Below, piece by piece: positions 44,386 to 52,582 of a DNA stretch of 64,000 bases. A program made the translations under genes and the position numbers. Below the pieces are notes generated by a model, which worked only from the letters and a program-made list of their open reading frames with translations, was not told the origin of the DNA and did not search any database. Positions within the stretch are counted from its first letter, which is position 1. Each line of letters begins with the position of its first letter. Source of the stretch: Limoniibacter endophyticus (lineage in GTDB: Bacteria > Pseudomonadota > Alphaproteobacteria > Rhizobiales > Rhizobiaceae); contig NZ_BMZO01000010.1 in NCBI RefSeq assembly GCF_014652835.1, forward strand, positions 62,001 through 126,000. Reading direction: 5' to 3'.

Positions 44386-44838
44386 ATGAAGAACCAGAAT
44401 TTGGTGATCCGTGCCTTGGATTTGGCGACGGACGTCGACAAGCTGTCTGATATTTGGCTGGATGCTTCTCTCGCTGCTCATCCGTTTATAGGTGAGCTGC
44501 GACTATTGGAGCAACGGCAGTTGATAGAAGAAAAATACTTGCCAAATAGCGAGACCTGGGTTGCCTGTATCGGCCGCGAGCCCGTTGGCTTCATCAGCTT
44601 GATCGATACCTTTATCGGCGGGATATTCGTTGCCCCGGATCACCAGGAAGAGGGGATTGGACGAAGGCTCATCTCCTACGCCTTTGATCTCAAGGGCGAG
44701 CTTTCCTTGGAGGTCTATACGCTGAACTACCGAGCGGTACAGTTCTACACGACACTCGGTTTCCAGGAAGTGTCACGCAGAGCAACTGATGATGAAGGGC
44801 TTCCCTTCGAGAACGCGCTTTTGCGATTGAAGAGCTGA
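44386..44838 (+). CDS. GNAT-family N-acetyltransferase
   Basis: A 150-residue GNAT protein. The acetyl-CoA-binding motif A is visible as IFVAPDHQEEGIGRRLISYAF near residues 82-102, followed by LEVYTLNYRAVQFYTTLGF, the typical motif B. It acetylates an amine, but the acceptor is unknown. The ATG at 44386 is chosen because AGGAG lies 6 bases upstream. It is isolated between two minus-strand operons and is preceded by a short leader ORF and hairpin, which suggests post-transcriptional control of this gene. Confidence 0.87.
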   Translation: MKNQNLVIRALDLATDVDKLSDIWLDASLAAHPFIGELRLLEQRQLIEEKYLPNSETWVACIGREPVGFISLIDTFIGGIFVAPDHQEEGIGRRLISYAFDLKGELSLEVYTLNYRAVQFYTTLGFQEVSRRATDDEGLPFENALLRLKS

Positions 44839-44843
44839 TAGAA

Positions 44844-44875
44844 GGTGCCGGGCAATTTAGCCGTTGCCCGGCACC
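44844..44875. terminator. Bidirectional stem-loop between convergent genes
   Basis: GGTGCCGGGCAA (44844-44855) pairs perfectly with TTGCCCGGCACC (44864-44875) around an 8-base loop. The 12-base-pair GC-rich stem sits exactly between the acetyltransferase stop and the convergent SIS-gene stop. U tracts are poor on both sides, but strength and position support a shared terminator. Confidence 0.8.
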
Positions 44876-44877
44876 CC

Positions 44878-45867
44878 TTATGCTGCCACCTTTGTATCAG
44901 ACATGCGGTATCGGAATTTGACGTCGGTCAATCCTGCTGCATCCGAGAGTTCGGCTGAGAAAAGCTGCGCTGTCAGGATATCGATGATCGCCTGTGCTAC
45001 ATTGTTCTTCATGTCGGGGACCCGAACGACAGTGAGCTTTTCACCGTCTTCAACGTCAGAAGCAGTCGTAATCAGCAGACAAGGGCAACCGATTGTATCG
45101 AGGTGACGAGCAAGCTCAACTTCACGACCAGCGCCGATTATGACGACCCCCGTTGTCGGATCCATTGCCTCCATAGGCCCGTGGAGGTAATGGCGTGTAT
45201 CGTAGGCCGACGCCGGGATGCGGGCAGCTTCCCGAATGAGGAGTGAAGCGCCATCTGCGGTACCAAGCGATGAACCCGCGCCGACGCAGTCTATAGCCCG
45301 GCGATCCGCAAAATGCGTGCGAAGACGTGCCATTTTGGTCGCTGCATCTGCTAGAACGATGCTTGCCGTCTCGGAGACGGTTTCCCAATCGGTAGACCCG
45401 CCGGTGATCCTGTCGATCAGCATGCCTGCTGCAAGTAGAGTCGCTGTATAACCAGTGCTCGACGGGGTCGCGTCGCCGCCATTATTGAGACGAAGATGCA
45501 CGTTGGACACTTTGGCAAGGGGGCTGTCGGGATCGTTGGTAACCGCCACGCGTTCAGCAGAAGGAAGCTTTTCCAGGGCAATGACGGTTTCTACACTCCG
45601 GCCTCGATGTGAAAGGCCGATGAGAACATCGCACAGATCATGACCCGCATACATGTCGCATGAACGGATCGCGAAAGCGCGCCGTCCTCTTGTCTGCAGC
45701 TCGCCGGCAACGACGACTGCTGCGGCAAAACTCGCGCCAATTCCGGTTATGCCAATGACGGATTTTTCGAGCGAGGAGGAGTCGAGCTTTGCAAGTTCGT
45801 CACGAATGACGGCATAAGTGTCAGCGAGCGCCTCAGGCTGACGAGCAATGGTGGAACGATAGCTCAC
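44878..45867 (-). CDS. SIS-domain sugar isomerase/deaminase-like protein
   Basis: A 329-residue protein with two SIS domains: GITGIGASFAAAVVVAGE near residue 39, LIGLSHRGRSVETV near 81, and CVGAGSSLGTADGASLLIREAARIPASAYDTRHYLHGPMEA (described as residues 194-234). This resembles AgaS/NagB-II-type amino-sugar phosphate deaminases or isomerases. The second half keeps the His-Gly-Pro motif seen in GlmS-type proteins. It is the last gene of the importer-kinase operon and probably processes the sugar phosphate made by the kinase. Confidence 0.83.
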   Translation of the reverse strand: MSYRSTIARQPEALADTYAVIRDELAKLDSSSLEKSVIGITGIGASFAAAVVVAGELQTRGRRAFAIRSCDMYAGHDLCDVLIGLSHRGRSVETVIALEKLPSAERVAVTNDPDSPLAKVSNVHLRLNNGGDATPSSTGYTATLLAAGMLIDRITGGSTDWETVSETASIVLADAATKMARLRTHFADRRAIDCVGAGSSLGTADGASLLIREAARIPASAYDTRHYLHGPMEAMDPTTGVVIIGAGREVELARHLDTIGCPCLLITTASDVEDGEKLTVVRVPDMKNNVAQAIIDILTAQLFSAELSDAAGLTDVKFRYRMSDTKVAA

Positions 45868-45883
45868 GGAATTTCCTTTCGGG

Positions 45884-46837
45884 TCATGAATGAGAAGAAA
45901 AGGATGTCTGTCGAGAGGGAAGCCCCGCCTGGGCGATATCGAGCGCGAGTTGGCAGGCGCCCTCGACTGGCGGGCCTTGGAATAGATGTGCCGTCAGCTT
46001 CGCTTGGCCTTGTGCTTTTAATCCTTCGGTGAAGGCTTGCCAGAGGCGCGGCTGGGAGGAGATTACACCACCACCGGCAACGGCATGGTCTGCGTCAACG
46101 CCGCGTGAACGTAAGCGTGTCACAAGGCCGGCGAGGGCAGCACCATTTTCGTTGATTACTTGTTCGGCCAGGGAAGATCCTTGATCAACAGCTGCAAAAA
46201 CCGCAGGCGCGTGAGCACCGATGGCCGCCGCACTGCCAAGGCCAGCGAGGACGCTGCCCATCCGCGATGGCGAGGGCACGGCAAGGCTGCTCATCAGAGC
46301 GGTGCAGAGCGGTTCGTCAAGGCCGCCTCCTCGATCGAGGTGAAGAGCAACTGCACGCGCCGCATCGCGAACAATGGCAGCCGCGCTACCTTCATCACCA
46401 ATCGCCCATCCCCAGCCGCCCGCGACCTGCATTTTGCCTTCAGCCGTCCGACAGACTGCTATCGACCCCGTTCCGGCAACGACTCCTATCTGATAGCGCA
46501 ATCCCAGGGCGAGTGGCATCAGCTCTGCGTCGTTGACGACGCTGATAGGAACCGAGGAGCGCCTCCGGAACTCGGTTTCGAAAGCTTTGCACTCGTCATC
46601 ATCGTCGCAGCCATGTGCGCCTATGCCGATGGCGGACAGAGTAGCGGTTCCGGCAAATTCACGGATGAGTGCAAGCAGCGCCTGTGCGTCCTGGGCCCAG
46701 TCGCGACGGCGCCAATCTTTGGAAGGCCGGACCAGATCTTCCGTTCTCTCGCTGGTTCGCAAGCGTAAATGTGTTTTGGTACCGCCGATGTCGATACCGA
46801 GAATATTCATGCCGGGAGCTGTTTCGCTCGAGATCAT
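45884..46837 (-). CDS. BadF/BadG-type sugar kinase (N-acetylglucosamine kinase-like)
   Basis: A 317-residue ASKHA-fold kinase with the phosphate-1 loop NILGIDIGGTKTH near the N-terminus, VVNDAEL, phosphate-2 loop VVAGTGSIAV near residue 150, GWGWAIGDEGSAAAIVRDA, and adenosine loop VAGGGVISSQ near 260. These are the features of the eukaryote-like GlcNAc kinase and BadF/BadG ATPase family. The ATG at 46837 begins 1 base after the ATPase stop; an in-frame ATG at 46810 is also possible and gives the minimal domain. It should phosphorylate the sugar imported by the adjacent ABC system. Confidence 0.83.
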   Translation of the reverse strand: MISSETAPGMNILGIDIGGTKTHLRLRTSERTEDLVRPSKDWRRRDWAQDAQALLALIREFAGTATLSAIGIGAHGCDDDDECKAFETEFRRRSSVPISVVNDAELMPLALGLRYQIGVVAGTGSIAVCRTAEGKMQVAGGWGWAIGDEGSAAAIVRDAARAVALHLDRGGGLDEPLCTALMSSLAVPSPSRMGSVLAGLGSAAAIGAHAPAVFAAVDQGSSLAEQVINENGAALAGLVTRLRSRGVDADHAVAGGGVISSQPRLWQAFTEGLKAQGQAKLTAHLFQGPPVEGACQLALDIAQAGLPSRQTSFSSHS

Positions 46838-46838
46838 C

Positions 46839-47948
46839 TTACGCATCTGATTTCGGCCGAATGCGATTGCCATCGGGGCCAAACAGCAAGACATTTGCTA
46901 CGCTGGCGCAGGCGCGAAGTCTCGTTTGGCCGAGATAGTTGTGGCGGTTGCCGCGGATGATCACCTTCGTGCCATCGTCCAGTATCAAATGAACATAGGT
47001 GATATCGCCAAGTTGCTCCGCAAAAGTGACCGCGCCTTCGATGACGAAATGATCGGGAGGGACTGTACTGTCATCGCTCAAGACGTCCAGATGATGCGGA
47101 CGAACGGCGATGTCCACCATAGTGGTCGCGCTGCTGTCGAATCCTTGGAATGGAATGGTGACAGTGCTATCGCCCATCAGTAAGCGAACTGTGTGGGCGG
47201 ATGATTCCATGATCGTGCATGGAAGAAAATTGATGCGCGGCGAGCCGACGAAACCTGCCACGAACTTGTTGTCCGGGTCGTCGTAGAGATGTAGTGGGTG
47301 CCCCGCCTGCTGTATGTGGCCACCGTTCATTACCACCATCTTGTTGGCAAGGGTCATGGCTTCTACCTGATCATGTGTGACGTAGATCATCGTAGTGCCG
47401 AGGCGGCTATGCAGGTCCATCAGTTCCGTACGCATCTGGACGCGTAGTTCAGCGTCCAGATTCGAAAGGGGTTCATCGAACAGGAATACCTTGGGTTCGC
47501 GTACAATTGCGCGCCCGATGGCGACCCGTTGCTTCTGGCCGCCGGAGAGCTGACCTGGCTTGCGATCGAGAAGTGCATCGAGTCGCAGGATTGCGGCGGC
47601 CTTTGCGACACGTTCATTGATGAAGGCCTTCGGCTTTCGTGCCATGCGCAAGCTGAAAGAGATATTGTCCCGCACGGTCATATGCGGATAGAGCGCATAG
47701 GATTGGAAAACCATCGCCGTGCCGCGCTGCGCGGGCTCGATGTCATTTACCACTTGACCGGCGATTGAAATTTCGCCGGATGAAATCGCTTCCAGCCCGC
47801 TTATCATGCGAAGAAGCGTCGACTTACCGCAGCCTGATGGTCCGACGAAGACGACGAACTCACCCTGCTCGATCTCAAGGTTGACATTTTCAAGCACATT
47901 GACGGTGCCATAGGTTTTGGAAAGGGAGGAGATATCGAGAAAAGCCAT
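46839..47948 (-). CDS. MalK/UgpC-type sugar ABC transporter ATPase
   Basis: A 369-residue ATPase of the carbohydrate importer type 1 (MalK/UgpC/MsmK) family: Walker A GPSGCGKST, Q loop VFQSYALYPHMTV, signature LSGGQKQRVAIGRAIVREPKVFLFDEPLSNLD (described as residues 134-165), H loop VTHDQVEA, then a C-terminal TOBE/regulatory domain. The ATG at 47948 is chosen because homology to the family begins right there (MAFLDISSLSKTYG); the frame upstream overlaps the permease gene. It follows the permeases by 14 bases. Confidence 0.9.
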   Translation of the reverse strand: MAFLDISSLSKTYGTVNVLENVNLEIEQGEFVVFVGPSGCGKSTLLRMISGLEAISSGEISIAGQVVNDIEPAQRGTAMVFQSYALYPHMTVRDNISFSLRMARKPKAFINERVAKAAAILRLDALLDRKPGQLSGGQKQRVAIGRAIVREPKVFLFDEPLSNLDAELRVQMRTELMDLHSRLGTTMIYVTHDQVEAMTLANKMVVMNGGHIQQAGHPLHLYDDPDNKFVAGFVGSPRINFLPCTIMESSAHTVRLLMGDSTVTIPFQGFDSSATTMVDIAVRPHHLDVLSDDSTVPPDHFVIEGAVTFAEQLGDITYVHLILDDGTKVIIRGNRHNYLGQTRLRACASVANVLLFGPDGNRIRPKSDA

Positions 47949-47962
47949 GAGGTTACCTGTAA

Positions 47963-48841
47963 CTATCCCTTTGAACCGGACATCGCGACGCCTTCGACGA
48001 TCTTGCGTTGGAACAAGAGGAAGAAAATCAGTGGCGGGACGGCTGCCAGAAGATTCGCCGTCATAACGATGTCGACGGTGAGATGTGAGAGCGGGGCGTT
48101 GAAGAGACCGACGACCTGGCCGACAGTGTACATTTTTGGGTCTGGTGCTACGATGAGTGGCCACATGTAATTGCCCCAGGTCTGGATGAATGTCAGAATA
48201 GCCAGGGTTATCAAGGCATTGCGAGATAGCGGTAAAACGATATGCCAGTAGATCGCAAAGTGGCCGGCCCCATCGAGACGGGCGGCCTCGATCATGTCGC
48301 GCGGAATGGATTTCATGAACTGCACGAGCATGAACAGGCCGAATGCTGATGCCAGCCCCGGAACAACCAAACCTTGCATCGTGTTGATCCAGCCTAGTCT
48401 GGCCGTCAGAAGATATGTCGGGATGATCGTAACCGCTGTCGGCACCATCAGGGACAGCATGATGATCGCAAACAGGATGCGTTTGCCGCGGAATTCGAAA
48501 AGAGCGAACTCGAAAGCAGCCATGGATCCGAAAAGAAGAACCCCTAGAATTGTAAGGCCTGCATATAGGATCGAGATAAGATAAGCGCGAAAATACTGCG
48601 TTTCGGTGAGTACGGTGCGGATCTTGTCCACACCTGCGCTGAACGAAGTTGGGAACAGGCGCGGATTGATCGAAACTGGCTCGCCTGGAACAGCGAACAC
48701 GACATTGATCATCCACCAGATTGGAAAGATCGCGATAATCGCAACTGAAATGGCCACGGTCCATCGCAGGATTTGCCAGACGGTAACGCGGGGCCTGGAA
48801 CGGTGTTTTCGAGCGGAGTTTTTGTTCATTGTCAGGGTCAT
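47963..48841 (-). CDS. MalG/UgpE-type sugar ABC transporter permease
   Basis: A 292-residue permease with six membrane segments and the EAA loop (IEAARLDGAGHFAIYWHIVLP near residue 195-215), characteristic of carbohydrate uptake systems. The ATG at 48841 overlaps the stop of the partner permease by 4 bases (ATGA). The cytoplasmic N-terminus is basic (KNSARKHRSRPR). It forms the transport channel with the MalF-like permease. Confidence 0.9.
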   Translation of the reverse strand: MTLTMNKNSARKHRSRPRVTVWQILRWTVAISVAIIAIFPIWWMINVVFAVPGEPVSINPRLFPTSFSAGVDKIRTVLTETQYFRAYLISILYAGLTILGVLLFGSMAAFEFALFEFRGKRILFAIIMLSLMVPTAVTIIPTYLLTARLGWINTMQGLVVPGLASAFGLFMLVQFMKSIPRDMIEAARLDGAGHFAIYWHIVLPLSRNALITLAILTFIQTWGNYMWPLIVAPDPKMYTVGQVVGLFNAPLSHLTVDIVMTANLLAAVPPLIFFLLFQRKIVEGVAMSGSKG

Positions 48842-49725
48842 CGGCGGCTCCACCACGTACGTAGTCCAAACATGATGAAAGTGATTGTGATGATCGCAAT
48901 CGTCAGCAGAAAGCCATATGCTGCTGCCTCGCCGAAGTTCACAGAGCCGAAGCCGCGCCCCATCATGTCCATAACCGGAAAGAGCAGCGCGTTTCGGCGT
49001 CCGCCGTAGGAACCGAACGACGAACCGGTCAGCAGCCACGGAGTGTCGAAAACCTGCATTGCCGAGATCAGGCCATAGGTCAGCACGAAGAATAGCACTG
49101 GTCCGAGCATCGGGATGGTGACGTGTATGACCTGCTGCATTTTGTTGGCGCCGTCGAGGCGGGCCGCTTCATAAAGCTCGCTCGGAATATTCTTCAGGCC
49201 TGCGAGAATGATTACCATGTTGAAGCCCGCCGACACCCAGACATCCACGGCGATCAGGGCATAGATCATTGTCCCGGTGTCATTGAGAAAATTGATCGAT
49301 GGAATGCCGAACCAGCTGAGGATCATGTTCAGCAAGCCGAAGCTCGGTGCATAGATCCAGCGCCAGATCGTTGCCGCAAGAAAGGCCGGTAGGGCGACCG
49401 GAAGAAAATAGGCACTGCGGAAGAAGTTGGCCCAGCGACCGGTGAAGCTGTCAACAAGCACGGCGAGAAGAAACGCGATGGTGATGCCGACCGGCACTGT
49501 GATCGAAATATAAAGCGCGAGATTTCCCGCCGCACGCTCGAAATCGCGCGAATTGAAAATCCGCTCGTAATTCGCGAGACCTACAAACTGCGCCGGTTGA
49601 GCCGCATTCCAGCTGTGAAAGCTGTAAAACAGACCACTCATGATAGGGTACAGGAAAAAGGCCGCAAACAATATGATGAACGGCGCGATCATCATGTAGT
49701 GCAAGGTCAACCGGTGTGTTCGCAT
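48838..49725 (-). CDS. MalF/UgpA-type sugar ABC transporter permease
   Basis: A 295-residue permease: N-terminal segment (YMMIAPFIILFAAFFLYPIM) followed by five more, and an EAA loop (YEAARLDGANKMQQVIHVTIP near residue 180-200). The order binding protein, this permease, second permease, ATPase is that of type 1 sugar importers. A 10-pair hairpin (49740-49767) separates it from the binding-protein gene. Confidence 0.9.
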   Translation of the reverse strand: MRTHRLTLHYMMIAPFIILFAAFFLYPIMSGLFYSFHSWNAAQPAQFVGLANYERIFNSRDFERAAGNLALYISITVPVGITIAFLLAVLVDSFTGRWANFFRSAYFLPVALPAFLAATIWRWIYAPSFGLLNMILSWFGIPSINFLNDTGTMIYALIAVDVWVSAGFNMVIILAGLKNIPSELYEAARLDGANKMQQVIHVTIPMLGPVLFFVLTYGLISAMQVFDTPWLLTGSSFGSYGGRRNALLFPVMDMMGRGFGSVNFGEAAAYGFLLTIAIITITFIMFGLRTWWSRR

Positions 49726-49739
49726 GAATACTGTCCCGA

Positions 49740-49767
49740 GGGGCAGCCGATACTAGACGGCCGCCCC
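49740..49767 (-). terminator. Stem-loop between sugar-binding protein and permease genes
   Basis: GGGGCAGCCG (49740-49749) pairs with CGGCCGCCCC (49758-49767) with one A-C mismatch and an 8-base loop. It begins 20 bases after the binding-protein stop. It probably stabilises the upstream message or partly terminates, giving more binding protein than permease. Confidence 0.65.
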
Positions 49768-49786
49768 ATGCAGTTGGATATTGCGA

Positions 49787-51052
49787 TTATTCAGCGAGGC
49801 ATTCGTTCAGTTCGCTGATCATCTCCTCGGCCCCTTCGGCGGGCGTGTACTCGCCATCCGCAGTTGCGGCAGCGTAGTCGACTACCGTCGAGAGATAGCA
49901 ATTTGGAACCGAACCAACGAAGTAAGGGGGCTGAACGTCCAGTGTATTTTTTACCGCTTCGACCGATTTCGCGATCAGAGGCAATGCGTTGACTTCCGGA
50001 TCGGTCATTGCAGCCGAGTTCGAGTTGAAGCGCGACAGAAGGAGTGCCCAGCGCTTCATCTGGTTCTGTTCCGCAACGTAGGCTGCGAATTCCCAGGCTA
50101 TGTCTCGGTTGGGACCTGGGGCGACGCCGATGAACTCATAGTTTTGGATGCCTCCGTGCTTTCCCTCGCTGATTCCTGGGACAAGCACGAAATCATACTT
50201 GAGCTTGCCATTCTTTGCGGCCTGCTCATACGTGGGGTTGACCCATGGACCGATCGTATGAAACGCCAACTGATCAGAGATGAACAGGTCGCGCGTAGCC
50301 TGATCATTACGGCTCGTACCGCTCGTCAGAGGTTTAAGCTCCACGAACATCTCGAGCACTTTTGTCATCGTGGGTACGTCGATCTTGGTTTTGCGGTTGG
50401 CCCAGTCGATACCCCAGACGGAATTGTCTCCGGCGACGCCATACATTTCGGCGACCGAATTGAAGATTAATGTCTGGTCTGGAATGGCATAGGCACCGGC
50501 TTCCTTGACCTTCTTCATCTGCTCAAGCCATTCAGCCCAGGTTGCAGGCGGCTTGGAAGTATCGATACCGGCTTTCTCGAGGACGTTCAAATTGCGGAAC
50601 ATCAAAGACCCGTAACCAGTATAGGGAAGGCAATAAAGCTTATCGGGTTCCGGCATACACTTCTTGATGGCTTCCGGATCGAACTGCGCGCGAAACTCTT
50701 CAGGCATCGCCATCCACTTGTCGTAGACGTTGTCCAGTGCTCCCACATCAACAAGCTGTGCGCCAACCCACAACGAGTTCATGAAAACATCTGGAGTATT
50801 GCCACTTGCCGCACCGGCGACCTGACCAGCCGTGAGATCATCATCACCGCGGCCGCTTATATTGATGGTTGCGTCCGGATGTTTCTTCGTAAACTCGGTG
50901 ATAAATTCGCGTTGCATCTCGCCAGCATCACCTTGGGCAAAATCGGAATAAACCCAATAATCGAGCGTCTGCGCACTGGCAGACGACATAGCAAAACCCG
51001 TCATCATAGCGGCTGCGCAGACACCGCGCACAAACATGCCATTCTTGAGCAT
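49787..51052 (-). CDS. Sugar ABC transporter binding protein
   Basis: A 421-residue extracellular binding protein (SBP_bac_1) with a signal peptide (MLKNGMFVRGVCAAAMMTGF, cleavage after SASA) and a mature start QTLDYWVYSDF. Sugar-binding features include ISGRGDDDL, NTPDVFMNSLW and DVGALDNVYDKW. Size and operon partners point to an oligosaccharide or amino sugar as ligand. The gene is first in the operon, and a 17-base palindrome shared with the ROK regulator's own promoter lies 63 bases upstream. Confidence 0.9.
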   Translation of the reverse strand: MLKNGMFVRGVCAAAMMTGFAMSSASAQTLDYWVYSDFAQGDAGEMQREFITEFTKKHPDATINISGRGDDDLTAGQVAGAASGNTPDVFMNSLWVGAQLVDVGALDNVYDKWMAMPEEFRAQFDPEAIKKCMPEPDKLYCLPYTGYGSLMFRNLNVLEKAGIDTSKPPATWAEWLEQMKKVKEAGAYAIPDQTLIFNSVAEMYGVAGDNSVWGIDWANRKTKIDVPTMTKVLEMFVELKPLTSGTSRNDQATRDLFISDQLAFHTIGPWVNPTYEQAAKNGKLKYDFVLVPGISEGKHGGIQNYEFIGVAPGPNRDIAWEFAAYVAEQNQMKRWALLLSRFNSNSAAMTDPEVNALPLIAKSVEAVKNTLDVQPPYFVGSVPNCYLSTVVDYAAATADGEYTPAEGAEEMISELNECLAE

Positions 51053-51115
51053 AGCTGCCCCTCCTCTGATTTCAGTTCCCGTGCCAGCGTGGGTCGCCAG
51101 CCTACATTCTTATGT

Positions 51116-51132
51116 GTTAGGCAACTTAACAA
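51116..51132. promoter_or_regulatory. ROK-regulator operator upstream of sugar importer
   Basis: TGTTAG-N5-TTAACA, matching the TGTTAA-N5-TTAACA palindrome at 52348-52364 with the same arm sequence and spacing and one mismatch. On the minus strand it lies between a TTGTTT -35-like box and a CATAAG -10-like box, so binding should block transcription of the sugar operon. Confidence 0.65.
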
Positions 51133-51191
51133 ACAAATTTGGGTGCCACAATAGGCTTGTGATGAAAAACCGCTCCAATGTGTTTGATCTG

Positions 51192-52331
51192 CTAGCCGAC
51201 CAGCTTTGCAAGCGACGAGTCGATTGCGAGCTTTTCGATGCCGAGCACTGTGGCTTCCGACCCCAAAGGACTGCTGACGATTTCGACGGGGTAGGATAGT
51301 TGCGATGCAACCTGTTGGACACGCGGTGCAAGTAGTGGCGACGAACCGTAGCCGCCGCCTAAGACAACTAGACCTGGATCGACGACGCTGACGCAGGCGG
51401 CCACCACTGCGCCAATGTCAGCCGCATGACGAGCAACGTGACGAATTGCTTCTTCGTTACCATCCGCCGCAAGGTAGAGAAGTTGCGCCGTATCTCCAGG
51501 GGCGAGGGTATTGCCATCGTTCCAGTTCGATTGAACGCGGGCCATGAAAGCCTCGGTTCCCAGGTAACGCTCGACTTCTCCCGCAATGGGCTGCATCGAA
51601 GGGCCAACAGGGTAGGGTAGATGGCCGATTTCACCAGCAGCGCCATTGCGTCCTCGGATCAAGTGCCCTGAAAGCATCAACCCCATCCCGATTTTAAAGC
51701 CGATCTGGATGTAGGCGAACGTGGATGTTCCCAGTGCAGCACCATGCAGATGCTCTGCCACAGCGGCGCAGTTCACATTGTTCTCAAGAAGAATGTCGAC
51801 ATCTTCCGGTGGTGTGAAATGCGAGAAGATTCGGTTCTGCCCGGTGGAAACAACGTCGCCCGGCGAGCTAACCACGCGTGATGGTAATGCTATGCCGAAC
51901 GTCCGCAGCGGCCCCCATTCCTCATTCGTTTCGGCCAATGCCGCGGCGACTTCGCCAGCGACAGCGCGGCTGATGTCTTCACTCAGCATGACCTGATTTT
52001 CCGAAAGCCTATAGGTTCTGCTGAGAAGAAGTCTACGATCAAGCGTAGAAACGCGCAGGCGAACGTGCGTCGAGCCCGCATCGACGGCGATAACATGTCC
52101 TGCGCCGCGACCGACCCGGTATTTCGCAGCCTTCCGCCCAGTCGTTCCGCTGACCACGCCAATAGTTTTGACGAGATCTAACTTTTCCAGCTCCGTTACT
52201 GCGGCGGACATGGTGGGGCGGGACAGGTCGAGCGCCGCACCGATCTGGGGGCGGGTAGAGGCCCCTTCGAAGGCAAGATGCTTGAAGACCGCGCGCGCAC
52301 TACTCGTTAATGTCAAAGCTTTCCCGGCCAA
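51192..52331 (-). CDS. ROK-family transcriptional regulator (NagC/XylR type)
   Basis: A 379-residue repressor: N-terminal winged helix (STRPQIGAALDLSRPTMSAAVTELE, described as residues 25-49) and a ROK domain from about residue 80 (VIAVDAGSTHVRLRVS, GEIGH near 245, VVLGGGYGSSPLLAPRVQ near 333). After GEIGH the zinc-binding CxCGxxGC cluster typical of ROK proteins is absent. The only available start before an in-frame stop is TTG at 52331. It probably responds to the imported sugar or its phosphate and represses the neighbouring sugar operon and itself. Confidence 0.88.
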   Translation of the reverse strand: MAGKALTLTSSARAVFKHLAFEGASTRPQIGAALDLSRPTMSAAVTELEKLDLVKTIGVVSGTTGRKAAKYRVGRGAGHVIAVDAGSTHVRLRVSTLDRRLLLSRTYRLSENQVMLSEDISRAVAGEVAAALAETNEEWGPLRTFGIALPSRVVSSPGDVVSTGQNRIFSHFTPPEDVDILLENNVNCAAVAEHLHGAALGTSTFAYIQIGFKIGMGLMLSGHLIRGRNGAAGEIGHLPYPVGPSMQPIAGEVERYLGTEAFMARVQSNWNDGNTLAPGDTAQLLYLAADGNEEAIRHVARHAADIGAVVAACVSVVDPGLVVLGGGYGSSPLLAPRVQQVASQLSYPVEIVSSPLGSEATVLGIEKLAIDSSLAKLVG

Positions 52332-52347
52332 TGTACGCTCGTTCGAT

Positions 52348-52364
52348 TGTTAACGTATTTAACA
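52348..52364. promoter_or_regulatory. ROK-regulator operator upstream of its own gene
   Basis: TGTTAA-CGTAT-TTAACA, a perfect inverted repeat with 6-base arms, 17 bases upstream of the ROK gene's TTG start in the divergent region shared with the Ldh/LIV operon. The same palindrome with one mismatch lies in front of the sugar-binding protein gene. Confidence 0.68.
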
Positions 52365-52582
52365 TTTGCCACAACATAATTAGGCGGTAAAGCTTGCTGG
52401 GCGGCCGCGATACAGTATCCCGACCTATTTGCGCCGGTCCTTGCGCTGTCAGACGTATAGCTGGTTTGCCTGCGCGCGCAGCAGCGCAAAAAAGCTTTCA
52501 TGGTAACCTCGCCCTGAAAACGGATCGTTGGCGCTGCCGTATAATTGAGGGCCCGCACAACCTTCCGAGCGGGAGGAACCAC

